NCBI GenBank assembly: GCA_030638405.1
Contig: DAOWER010000169.1
Location: 1 to 20,360, forward strand
DNA from: Candidatus Eiseniibacteriota bacterium
Lineage (GTDB): Bacteria; Joyebacterota; Joyebacteria; Joyebacterales; Joyebacteraceae
Length of the DNA: 20,360 bases
Direction: 5' to 3'
Within the stretch, counting starts at the first letter, position 1. Every line of letters begins with the position of its first letter. A program made the position numbers and the translations under genes. Shown piece by piece: positions 1 to 5,964 of this stretch. Under the pieces are notes generated by a model that saw only the letters and a program-made list of their open reading frames with translations, made no database searches and was not told the DNA's origin.

Positions 1-2
1 CA

Positions 3-737
3 ACGCCCGGGATCGGTAACGCACTGCGGGTGGACGGGGACTGCGACCACGACGGCCGCGAGGACATCGGCGTCCTCGCCCAGAAGAGCGGCTTACCCTT
101 CTACCGCAATCAGCTCCGGGTCTATTCTCCTTGGGAAAGCCCGGACGTGATCTCGGCCCGCGTGACCTTCCCCGACGGCGGCGAGGTCCTGAGGCAGGGC
201 TCCATTCGCAAACTGCGCTGGGCAGCGGCAGTCCCGACCGAACAGGGACCCGCCCTCGTGGACATCTATCTCTCCACCGGCGGCCCGGCCGGTCCCTGGA
301 CCCCGGTCGCTCTGGACATTCCCGACAGCGGGGCCTACGAGTGGCAGGTTGCGGGCGAGGTCTCCTCCAGGTGTTTTCTGGAAGTGCGGGTCAGTGCGGG
401 CGGCGATCTCGCCGTCGCGCGTTCGCCGTCACCGTTCTCCATCCTCGGGAGCGGGACCGGCGTCGTTTCGTGGGCCACCGACGACGGTCTGCTGCGGAGC
501 CATCCCAACCCGACCACCGGACGCACACGTCTCACCTGGAGCCAGTCGACTCGCTCGGCAGCGACCCTTTGTGTCTTCGATATCCGCGGACGCCTCGTCG
601 ACCGGCAGCGCATCGAACGGGGACGCGAGTTCCTGGACTGGACGCCGCCGACGCAGCTTGCGGCCGGTCTCTATCTGATAGAGCTCAGGACCGGTCAGGA
701 AAGGGTGCGGGGGAAACTGCTCCTGCTGAGGGACTGA
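3..737 (+). CDS. Secreted FG-GAP/Ig-like protein with C-terminal sorting domain (5' partial)
   Basis: The reading frame is open from the first bases of the window, so the start lies upstream. Three parts can be seen. First, an aspartate-rich loop (GDCDHDGREDI, about 40-75) resembles the calcium loop of FG-GAP/VCBS repeats. Next, about 165-460 is an Ig-like domain with the phrases FPDGGEVLRQGS and VDIYLSTGG, typical of Kre9/Knh1-like modules in bacterial surface proteins. Last, from about 497 comes a FlgD-like/type IX-like C-terminal domain (SHPNPTTG, then VFDIRGRLV and AAGLYLIELRTG), ending in a short basic-hydrophobic tail. In Bacteroidetes and relatives such domains direct secreted proteins through the outer membrane. 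The protein is therefore probably exported and surface-attached or released; its enzymatic role, if any, lies in the missing part. No hairpin was seen directly after the stop. Confidence 0.8.
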   Translation, partial: TPGIGNALRVDGDCDHDGREDIGVLAQKSGLPFYRNQLRVYSPWESPDVISARVTFPDGGEVLRQGSIRKLRWAAAVPTEQGPALVDIYLSTGGPAGPWTPVALDIPDSGAYEWQVAGEVSSRCFLEVRVSAGGDLAVARSPSPFSILGSGTGVVSWATDDGLLRSHPNPTTGRTRLTWSQSTRSAATLCVFDIRGRLVDRQRIERGREFLDWTPPTQLAAGLYLIELRTGQERVRGKLLLLRD

Positions 738-798
738 AGAGCGGACATTGACGTTGGGCGGGACTCTGCAACAACACTCACTGAGCTAGAGGGCGGCC

Positions 799-1245
799 AT
801 GCAGAACAAGACGAAGATAGGGATCATCATCTGCGACCGGTACGGCCGTTGTGCCGGTGGCAAGTGCTTCCGGGCACTGAGGAACAGGGAAGGCGCGTTC
901 AGCATCTACAAGGACACAGAAGTTGAGCTAGTTGGCTACACAACGTGCGACGGGTGCCCCGGCGGCAACGTCGAGTATGCGGGGGACGAGATGGTCAAGA
1001 ACGGGGCTGAGGTAATCCACCTCGCAACGGGTCTCGTTGTGGGGTATCCGCCCTGTCGGAACATCGGCACGTTCAAGGTCCTTCTTGAAGCTCGCCACGG
1101 AGTGAGAGTAGTCGTGGGAACGCATCCCATCCCCAGGAAGTACTGGGAGATGCACAAAGCACTCGGGACCTGGGAGGCCGAGTCGTGGAAATCGCTTCTG
1201 GAACCGACGATGGCGGACGAAGCGACACGCAAGTCATACGACTAG
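799..1245 (+). CDS. CGGC domain-containing protein
   Basis: A 148-residue soluble protein starting at ATG with a GA-rich ribosome site (gagggcgg) just upstream. It matches the CGGC-domain family throughout: the N-terminal strand KIGIIICDRYGRCAGGKC, then GAFSIY, VELVGYTTCDGCPGG, GAEVIHLATG and a C-terminal VVVGTHPIPRKYW. Cysteines at 12, 18, 23, 50, 53 and 86 are the likely metal- or cluster-binding set. The signature CGGCPG is CDGCPG here, one substitution away. The family is small, common in anaerobes and of unknown biochemical role. The gene looks somewhat more AT-rich than its neighbours and stands alone, with short gaps on both sides and a hairpin just downstream. Confidence 0.85.
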   Translation: MQNKTKIGIIICDRYGRCAGGKCFRALRNREGAFSIYKDTEVELVGYTTCDGCPGGNVEYAGDEMVKNGAEVIHLATGLVVGYPPCRNIGTFKVLLEARHGVRVVVGTHPIPRKYWEMHKALGTWEAESWKSLLEPTMADEATRKSYD

Positions 1246-1266
1246 GTCAGACTCGGTGCACGAGAA

Positions 1267-1285
1267 CGCGGCGGCACACGCCGCG
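1267..1285 (+). terminator. Perfect 7-bp hairpin after the CGGC gene
   Basis: The arms CGCGGCG and CGCCGCG pair perfectly around a 5-base loop, 22 bases after the CGGC stop. No T-run follows, so intrinsic termination is only a possibility; strong hairpins also occur by chance in DNA this rich in GC. Confidence 0.3.
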
Positions 1286-1343
1286 CCACCGCACGCTCGC
1301 GTGAGGGTGGTTGCCGGCGGTGGTGGAGTGATGCGAGGTATCT

Positions 1344-2039
1344 GTGGGGGACGCACGCAAGCTTGTTGAGGATATGCGCGAGTACTACGGGGCGCGTGCG
1401 CCCTGGCACGACTGCTACATGGGCTACACCGACAACGCGGCGCTGGAGGAGTTGCTGGCTCCGATCGTCGCCGTCGTGGAAGAGCTCCTGTCCGGACGCG
1501 ACGTGCTCGAGGTGGCCTGTGGAACGGGCAACTGGACTCAGGTCCTGGCGAGGCGCGCGGCCAGCGTACTCGCCACGGACGTCAACGAGACGACACTCCG
1601 CAGAGCGGAGGCGAAGGTCCGTCCGGCAGGAGCTGCGAGGTTCCAGGCCGCTGACGCGTACACTCTCGAGGGAATGCCCGGCGGTTTCACCGGAGCCTTC
1701 GCTTCGGACTGGTGGTCCCACGTGCCCGGGTCGCTTCTCCCGGGCTTCCTGGACAGCCTGCACGGGCGGCTCGAAGGGGGCGCTCGCGTCGTGTTTCTGG
1801 ACATGCTGCCGAGGGACCATCCCGACCTCACGCCGTACCGGCACGACGGCGAGGGAAACGCGATCTGTCGCAGGACGCTGCCGGATGGCCGGGTGTTCGA
1901 TGTCGTGAAGAACTTCCCGAGCAGAGGCGACATACTCGAGTCCGTGACCGGGAGAGGGGAGAGCGCGGAGTATCACGAGTGGCGCGAACTGGGGCGGTGG
2001 CTGGTCACCTACACCGTTTCGGCCCCACCGCGCGGATAG
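1344..2039 (+). CDS. Class I SAM-dependent methyltransferase
   Basis: A 231-residue protein from a GTG start; an in-frame ATG at 1374 is an alternative. The Rossmann-type methyltransferase core is clear: motif I VLEVACGTGNW at residues 54-64, an acidic ribose-binding position in ATDVNE (D79), motif II-like ARFQAADAY, and GGARVVFLDMLP for the later strand. A short N-terminal helix with YYGARAPWHDCYMG precedes the core, as in many small-molecule methyltransferases of the Methyltransf_11/25 type. The middle segment ASDWWSHVP occupies the usual substrate-lid position. The substrate cannot be read from the sequence, and the neighbours do not suggest a pathway. Confidence 0.85.
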   Translation: MGDARKLVEDMREYYGARAPWHDCYMGYTDNAALEELLAPIVAVVEELLSGRDVLEVACGTGNWTQVLARRAASVLATDVNETTLRRAEAKVRPAGAARFQAADAYTLEGMPGGFTGAFASDWWSHVPGSLLPGFLDSLHGRLEGGARVVFLDMLPRDHPDLTPYRHDGEGNAICRRTLPDGRVFDVVKNFPSRGDILESVTGRGESAEYHEWRELGRWLVTYTVSAPPRG

Positions 2040-2095
2040 CGTGGCAGGGCGACGGGCAACAGCGACGACGTGGGGCGAATCCATTTGTTTTGGTC

Positions 2096-2185
2096 GACGC
2101 GCGGGATGTCCGGATCGCGGAGGGCGACGCACGGGATCTCCGGATTGCGGGGGGTGACGCACGGGATCTCCGGATTGCGGGGGGT
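2096..2185. repeat. Three tandem 30-bp repeats
   Basis: Units lie at 2096-2125, 2126-2155 and 2156-2185. The last two are identical; the first differs at a few positions. A partial fourth unit (GAC) follows before the sequence diverges. The block sits in the 191-base gap between the methyltransferase and the lipoprotein gene. The unit length is ten codons, so the repeats stay open in the lipoprotein's frame (DARDLRIAGG), but the lipoprotein signal peptide starts well downstream. There are no spacers, so this is not CRISPR. It could be a minisatellite or a tandem binding site. Confidence 0.9.
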
Positions 2186-2230
2186 GACATCGTCGCGAGG
2201 CGCTCGAGAAGGGGCATCGGGAGGCCTGAC

Positions 2231-2635
2231 GTGAAACGGCTGTCTGTGATCGCGGTCCTTCTGGCCGCGGCATCTCTGCTCCCGGGGTGCAGCATGAAGA
2301 ACCCCACGTGGGCGGACTCGATCAACCCGTGCTGCGGCCAGGATCTTGTGCTCCGCGGAATCGACCCGCCCGAGGACCGCTGCGCCGACATCGTGGTCGA
2401 CCAGGAGACGGCCCGCCGCTTGATGGCCGACGTCGCCAGCGGCAGCGGGATGACGCACTGGCACGTTCGGTTCATTCCGGGCGGCCCGGCGTGCATCTGG
2501 TGTGAGTGGCCCGGGCTGACCGACGACGCGTTCCGAGACGTGGAGCCGCCTGAGGAGGTCCAGGCGCGCGCGAGGGAAGCGGCACAGGGCGACAGTAGCG
2601 CACCGTTGGCCCCCGAGGCGCCTGAGCAGGAGTGA
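2231..2635 (+). CDS. Cysteine-rich lipoprotein of unknown function
   Basis: A 134-residue protein. The GTG at 2231 is chosen because GGGAGG lies 6 bases upstream and the first residues form a clean lipoprotein signal peptide: MKR, a hydrophobic stretch, then LLPGC with lipidated C20. The open frame extends far upstream through the tandem repeats, but a start there would bury the signal peptide. The mature part has C34-C35, C51 and a CIWC pair (88/91), plus HWHVRF, and ends in an acidic, proline/alanine-rich tail. I recognise no family. The stop overlaps the GTG of the RDD gene by four bases (GTGA), so the two are translationally coupled. Confidence 0.75.
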   Translation: MKRLSVIAVLLAAASLLPGCSMKNPTWADSINPCCGQDLVLRGIDPPEDRCADIVVDQETARRLMADVASGSGMTHWHVRFIPGGPACIWCEWPGLTDDAFRDVEPPEEVQARAREAAQGDSSAPLAPEAPEQE

Positions 2636-3099
2636 CGAGCATCGGAACCGACGGAACATGCGCGGGTGTGTGGCCCCGATTCACCGCCCTGGTCGCCGAC
2701 ATCATTCTGATGTCGTGCGTGTTCTTTCCCGTGACCCGCATCGTCAAGGGCACGTGGCTTATGTCCGCGTCGAACCACGACTGGGTTCGAGGATGGTTCG
2801 TGTCGGACCCGCTGTGTCTCTCGTTCCTCGTGGTGATGTTTCTGTACTTCGTTCTTCTCGAGGGACTGGTCGGCGCGACGGTCGGTAAACGGCTGATGCG
2901 ATTGCGCGTTGCGGACATGAGCGGTGGACGTGCGGGACTGGTCAGGGCGCTGGTCCGGAACGTCCTGCGTGTCGTCGACAGTCTGCCGACTCTGGGACTT
3001 GTCGGCGCCATTCTCATCGCGACGAGGCAGGACAGAGCGCGTGTCGGGGATCTGGTGGCCGGAACGAGAGTGGTGCGAGTCGGATCAAGCTCCGCGTAG
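2632..3099 (+). CDS. RDD family membrane protein
   Basis: A 155-residue integral membrane protein of the RDD family. Helix 1 carries the family Arg/Asp pair in PRFTALVADIILM (about residues 15-27). A second long hydrophobic helix, LCLSFLVVMFLYFVLLEGLVG, is followed by the typical GATVGKRLMRLRV. A third helix, LPTLGLVGAILIA, precedes the family ending RVGDLVAGTRVV. RDD proteins are small transporters or envelope proteins; some act in Na+/H+ exchange, but most have no assigned function. The start overlaps the upstream lipoprotein stop, suggesting that the pair works together in the envelope. Confidence 0.85.
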   Translation: MTSIGTDGTCAGVWPRFTALVADIILMSCVFFPVTRIVKGTWLMSASNHDWVRGWFVSDPLCLSFLVVMFLYFVLLEGLVGATVGKRLMRLRVADMSGGRAGLVRALVRNVLRVVDSLPTLGLVGAILIATRQDRARVGDLVAGTRVVRVGSSSA

Positions 3100-3130
3100 C
3101 AGCTGTCATGCCCGGAGGTCGGAGGAACGT

Positions 3131-3586
3131 GTGAAGAGAGCGGGATTAGGGTCTCTGCTGCTTCTGCTGCTTCTGGTCTGGGCGTGCGCACGGACGCCTC
3201 ATCCGGCAGACCCGTTGGACGTGCCGGTGGAATCCTGGGACATGGTCGACGTCGCTCCCCTCAACGCTCTTGTGAATGAAGCCGCGGGGGCCGGTTCGGA
3301 CTGGCCGCGCAGTGCTGTCTCCGTCACCCTCGGTGTGCTGGGTGGCGACGCGGATGCACGTGTCCTCGCGCTGTCGGGAGCGGGCAACAGGGGAGAGCAA
3401 GCGGACACCGTCGTCGTCCACCTTGCGCGTGACGGCTTCCTGGACGATTCCGTGCGAGGGGATTGGCATCGTGCCGTTCTGTACCGAGTCGACGACGGTA
3501 CTTGGCGGCTTCATGAGCTGCGGCGGGCGTTCCGGTGCCGGCGCGGAGGGAGCACCGACCGGTACTCCGCAGACTTGTGTCCTTAG
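3131..3586 (+). CDS. Putative lipoprotein of unknown function
   Basis: A 151-residue protein starting at GTG with GGAGG six to ten bases upstream. The signal peptide is MKRAGLGS, seven leucines and VWAC, making C19 the likely lipidated residue; tryptophan at position -2 of the lipobox is unusual. The mature part contains VNEAAGAGSDWPRSAVSVT and a C-terminal block (TVVVHLARDG, RAVLYRVDDGTWRLHELRRAFRC) that looks like a small beta-rich domain, with a last cysteine near the end. I recognise no family. It lies 31 bases after the RDD gene and is probably the last gene of that unit, since a hairpin followed by TTT comes right after its stop. Confidence 0.7.
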   Translation: MKRAGLGSLLLLLLLVWACARTPHPADPLDVPVESWDMVDVAPLNALVNEAAGAGSDWPRSAVSVTLGVLGGDADARVLALSGAGNRGEQADTVVVHLARDGFLDDSVRGDWHRAVLYRVDDGTWRLHELRRAFRCRRGGSTDRYSADLCP

Positions 3587-3590
3587 GCTG

Positions 3591-3614
3591 CCGGTCTTCC
3601 CGCTGGACCGGGTT
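3591..3614 (+). terminator. Possible intrinsic terminator after the lipoprotein gene
   Basis: CCGGTC (3591-3596) pairs with GACCGG (3606-3611) around a 9-base loop, then GTTT follows. It begins four bases after the stop. The T-run is short, so termination strength is uncertain, but a convincing promoter lies immediately downstream, consistent with a transcription-unit boundary here. Confidence 0.45.
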
Positions 3615-3637
3615 TGCGGCGCTTCCGACGACCTGCA

Positions 3638-3666
3638 TTGACCGCCGGTCGTCCTGGTGCTACTGT
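3638..3666 (+). promoter_or_regulatory. Sigma-70-like promoter with extended -10
   Basis: A -35 box TTGACC (3638-3643), a 17-base spacer and a -10 box TACTGT (3661-3666) preceded by TGC (extended -10). The predicted transcript start is near 3673, about 28 bases before the ATG at 3701. It is the best promoter match I noticed in the window and lies in one of the few gaps over 100 bases. Confidence 0.55.
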
Positions 3667-3700
3667 GGTGATAGAGCTTGTGGAGAGGAGGTGGTTCTCC

Positions 3701-4180
3701 ATGCGTAAGTTGCTGCTGAAGCACAGACGCTTGTGCACATCCCCCGTCATAGTCGGCCTGGCTATCTGCATCTGCGCCGCGGCGCCGGCGGCTGCCGACC
3801 TGACGCTCGTCCGTCTCATGCCGGCGGAGCCGACAGAGGACGACACGGTCCGCATACTCGTGCATGGGCTCTTCCTTGACGACTGCTGGTCGGTTGACGT
3901 GTGGTCGTGCGGCACCGCGCCGGGCGACGACAGCCTGGCGATCGACATCTACGCCGTAGATTCGTGGCCGCAGGGGAGCTGCCAGCAGGCGTTCGTGCCC
4001 TACGGCTTCGTGTGCGACTACGGCCAGCTGCCCGTCGGGCACTACCTGATACCCGTGACGGAGCACAGGGATTCGTTCCGCTACCCGCCGTTTGAGTGGG
4101 TGGACGTGGAGTTCGACGTGGAGCCGAACACTCCGCTCGAGAGCATGACCTGGGGACGGATCCGGGCGCTGTACCGCTAG
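3701..4180 (+). CDS. Secreted protein with C-terminal TWGRIRALYR tail
   Basis: A 159-residue protein. The ATG at 3701 is preceded by AGGAGGT 8 bases upstream, the strongest ribosome site seen here. A Sec signal peptide with a basic start (MRKLLLKHRRLC), a hydrophobic core (VIVGLAICICAAAPAAA) and a probable AAA-D cleavage opens the protein. The mature part begins DLTLVRLMPAEPTEDDTV and reads as a beta-sandwich with four cysteines (in DDCW, WSCG, GSCQ and FVCDY) that could form disulphides. The last residues are TWGRIRALYR, nearly identical to the end of the beta-helix protein encoded at 4762-5910. I do not recognise the main domain. The tail is likely a sorting or anchoring signal, which is inference. 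Confidence 0.8.
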   Translation: MRKLLLKHRRLCTSPVIVGLAICICAAAPAAADLTLVRLMPAEPTEDDTVRILVHGLFLDDCWSVDVWSCGTAPGDDSLAIDIYAVDSWPQGSCQQAFVPYGFVCDYGQLPVGHYLIPVTEHRDSFRYPPFEWVDVEFDVEPNTPLESMTWGRIRALYR

Positions 4181-4187
4181 GCGACCG

Positions 4188-4203
4188 CAGCCGTGATCGG
4201 CTG
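4188..4203 (+). terminator. Perfect 6-bp hairpin after the tailed secreted protein
   Basis: CAGCCG and CGGCTG pair perfectly around TGAT, seven bases after the stop at 4180. No T-run follows. It may be a weak terminator or an mRNA 3'-end stabiliser. Confidence 0.35.
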
Positions 4204-4225
4204 AGAATGAGACTGGGGAGGGCGA

Positions 4226-4450
4226 TTGAGGAAGGGCACTAGGAACAGACCCGCCGGACTCCTGGTGGCCGCCCTGCTGTGCTTCGCGATAGCGGCCGTG
4301 GCGTTCGGAGGATTGATCCTGCGAAACGACTACGCCGGTCGCGCGATCTTCGGCGCCGCCTGGGGCGCGCTCGGCATCGTGTGGCTGGGCAAGTATCTCA
4401 TCGGCGGTCGGGGCTCACGCGACGCGGGGGCGGATGGCCGCGAAGCGTAG
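4226..4450 (+). CDS. Small two-helix membrane protein
   Basis: A 74-residue protein from a TTG start with GGGGAGGG a few bases upstream. A basic N-terminus (RKGTRNR) is followed by a first helix, LLVAALLCFAIAAVAFGGLIL, a short polar turn (RNDYAGR) and a second helix, AIFGAAWGALGIVWLGKYLI. It ends in a charged glycine-rich tail. No family recognised. It sits between the tailed secreted protein and a second small two-helix gene that is frameshifted; the two look alike in architecture but not clearly in sequence. Confidence 0.65.
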   Translation: MRKGTRNRPAGLLVAALLCFAIAAVAFGGLILRNDYAGRAIFGAAWGALGIVWLGKYLIGGRGSRDAGADGREA

Positions 4451-4509
4451 CTGATGTGACACGGGCAGGGTCCGGCACGCGGGAGCCCGCCTTCCGAGGG
4501 AGCCAAGCC

Positions 4510-4694
4510 GTGGCGTTTGAGGAGCGGGCGTTCACCGTCGGCCTCGCTCTCGTGGTGGGGACGTGTTCGGGCTGTGGCTTCGCGCCAGTCGACCTTCGTC
4601 CGAAGTACTACGTGCTGCCCTCCTCATTCCGGTTTTCACAAGCCTGTCCAGCGTGTCCTTTGGACTCCTCATTCTGACGGCGATCGCGAGGTGA
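4510..4694 (+). pseudogene. Frameshifted small two-helix membrane protein
   Basis: A GTG at 4510 with GAGGGAG upstream opens a frame reading MAFEERAFTVGLALVVG, half a membrane helix. After the GGGG run (4557-4560) this frame becomes cysteine-rich and ends at 4677. The -1 frame from 4560 instead continues the helix sensibly (DVFGLWLRASRPSSEV), then gives a second hydrophobic helix (VLRAALLIPVFTSLSSVSF, then GLLILTAIAR) and stops at 4692-4694. Adding one G to the run would give a coherent 61-residue two-helix protein. So this is either a single-base loss in a homopolymer, a sequencing error or, less likely, a -1 frameshift. No homologue is recognised. Confidence 0.5.
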
Positions 4695-4761
4695 CGTTCG
4701 AGGGAGTAACCTCCACGCACGAGTAGCACGTGGGCGCAGTCCGGAAGGGAGGCAAGGAACA

Positions 4762-5910
4762 GTGAGTGCCGGAACGCTCATGAAGGCGGGGGCCGTCGTG
4801 GCGGCGGTGGCCCTCTGTCTGGGATTCACATCTTCCTCCGGAAGATCGGCCGTCATCAGGGTGCCGGGCGACCAGCCCACCATTCAGGAAGGAGTCAGCG
4901 CGGCGGGGGTCGGAGACACGGTCCTCGTTGCGCCGGGGACCTACACCGGCCCCCTCAATCGGAACATCGACTTCGGAGGGACCAATCTCGTCCTCGTCTC
5001 CGAGTCCGGTCCGGAGTTCACCACCCTGGACTGCTCGAGCGCCGGTAGGGGCCTTCTCTTTGTGAGCGGCGAGGACTCGACGTCCGTTCTCGACGGTTTC
5101 ACCGTCACCGCTGGACTCCACGAGATCGGCGGAGCACTCTACTGCAAGGGCTCCGCGCCGACCGTGAGGAACTGCGAGTTCTCCGCGAACCAGAGCCCCG
5201 GCGTGGGCGGGGCCGTGGCGTGCGTCGCGGCCTCTCCGCTCATCGCTGACTGTGTGTTCTATGGAAACTCGTCCGAGCTCGCGCTCGAGGGGGAAGGCGG
5301 GGCGCTCTACTGCTCGCAGGGTGCGGCGCCCCAGGTCAGACGCTGCCTGTTCGTCGGCAATTCCTCCGACATGGGCGGAGCGGTCTCCTGCTCCGACGAT
5401 TGCGCTCCGGTCCTGAGCGGATGCCTGATTCTGGAGAACGCGGGGGATTCGGGAGGTGCGGTGGCGTGCCTCAATACTTCGACTATGACGATCGAGCAGT
5501 GCACACTCGTGGGCAACATGGGCGTCGCCGGCTGCGGCGTCTATGTGGACGGGACCTCGATGTTGGTCGGAGACCGAAGCATCATAGCGTTCGGCTACAA
5601 GGGAGAAGCCGTCGTATGCTCTCAGCCCGGCGGCACCGTGCTCCTCAGCTGCTGCGATGTCTTCGGGAATGAGGACGGGGACTGGACCGGTTGCATCTCG
5701 GGGCAGAACGGCGTCGACGGCAACATCGAGAAGGATCCTCTGTTCTGCCACCATGCGAACCCGTCAGAGAGGTACTCCCTGCACAGCGACTCGCCGTGCG
5801 CGCCTGAGAACAGCCCGGGTTGTGGCGGTATCGGTGCACTGGGCGTGGGCTGCGGGCCGACTTCGGTCCAGACGACCACCTGGGGACGCATCAAGGCACT
5901 GCACCGCTGA
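4762..5910 (+). CDS. Pmp-like right-handed beta-helix surface protein with TWGRIKALHR tail
   Basis: A 382-residue protein from GTG (GGGAGG about 9 bases upstream); ATG at 4780 is an alternative, and both keep a Sec signal peptide. The mature start, VIRVPGDQPTIQEGVSAAGVGDTVLVAPGTY, is the usual first coil of secreted parallel beta-helix proteins. From about residue 120, five consecutive coils of about 26-30 residues each begin GGA(V/L) and carry a cysteine at coil position 6 and another at 16-17. Three are followed by FxxN (FSAN, FYGN, FVGN), the GGAI/FxxN pattern of chlamydial polymorphic membrane proteins. A further coil, AVVCSQPGGTVLLSCCDVFGN, keeps the pattern. The C-terminus is TTTWGRIKALHR, shared with the protein encoded at 3701-4180. 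Probable surface protein; ligand unknown. Confidence 0.85.
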   Translation: MSAGTLMKAGAVVAAVALCLGFTSSSGRSAVIRVPGDQPTIQEGVSAAGVGDTVLVAPGTYTGPLNRNIDFGGTNLVLVSESGPEFTTLDCSSAGRGLLFVSGEDSTSVLDGFTVTAGLHEIGGALYCKGSAPTVRNCEFSANQSPGVGGAVACVAASPLIADCVFYGNSSELALEGEGGALYCSQGAAPQVRRCLFVGNSSDMGGAVSCSDDCAPVLSGCLILENAGDSGGAVACLNTSTMTIEQCTLVGNMGVAGCGVYVDGTSMLVGDRSIIAFGYKGEAVVCSQPGGTVLLSCCDVFGNEDGDWTGCISGQNGVDGNIEKDPLFCHHANPSERYSLHSDSPCAPENSPGCGGIGALGVGCGPTSVQTTTWGRIKALHR

Positions 5911-5964
5911 GTCACACGATCTTGGGGTCGTCGCGACGCGAACCCGGCTATCAGGACCAGGAAC

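Noticed and set aside
748..776. Promoter upstream of the CGGC gene (TTGACG at 748)
   Set aside because: At 16-18 bases downstream there is no acceptable -10 box.
2096..2185. CRISPR array
   Set aside because: The 30-bp units abut one another with no spacers, and no cas gene is present.
1712..2230. N-terminal extension of the lipoprotein through the tandem repeats
   Set aside because: The open frame is a shadow of the methyltransferase. The signal peptide, lipobox and ribosome site all support GTG at 2231.
1242..2273. 343-codon minus-strand frame with repeated RHPPQSGDPV units
   Set aside because: The repeats are the antisense reading of the tandem DNA repeats at 2096-2185, and the rest mirrors the methyltransferase.
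4553..4563. Programmed -1 frameshift in the small membrane gene
   Set aside because: The site is only a four-G run without a full slippery heptamer, and I saw no strong stimulatory structure directly after it. Mutation or read error is simpler.
4669..5754. 361-codon minus-strand frame over the beta-helix gene
   Set aside because: The plus strand has a signal peptide, coil repeats and a matching C-terminal tail; the minus frame has none.
5929..5938. 10-bp palindrome CGTCGCGACG as operator
   Set aside because: Short self-complementary GC strings are expected by chance here, and nothing else supports a binding site.
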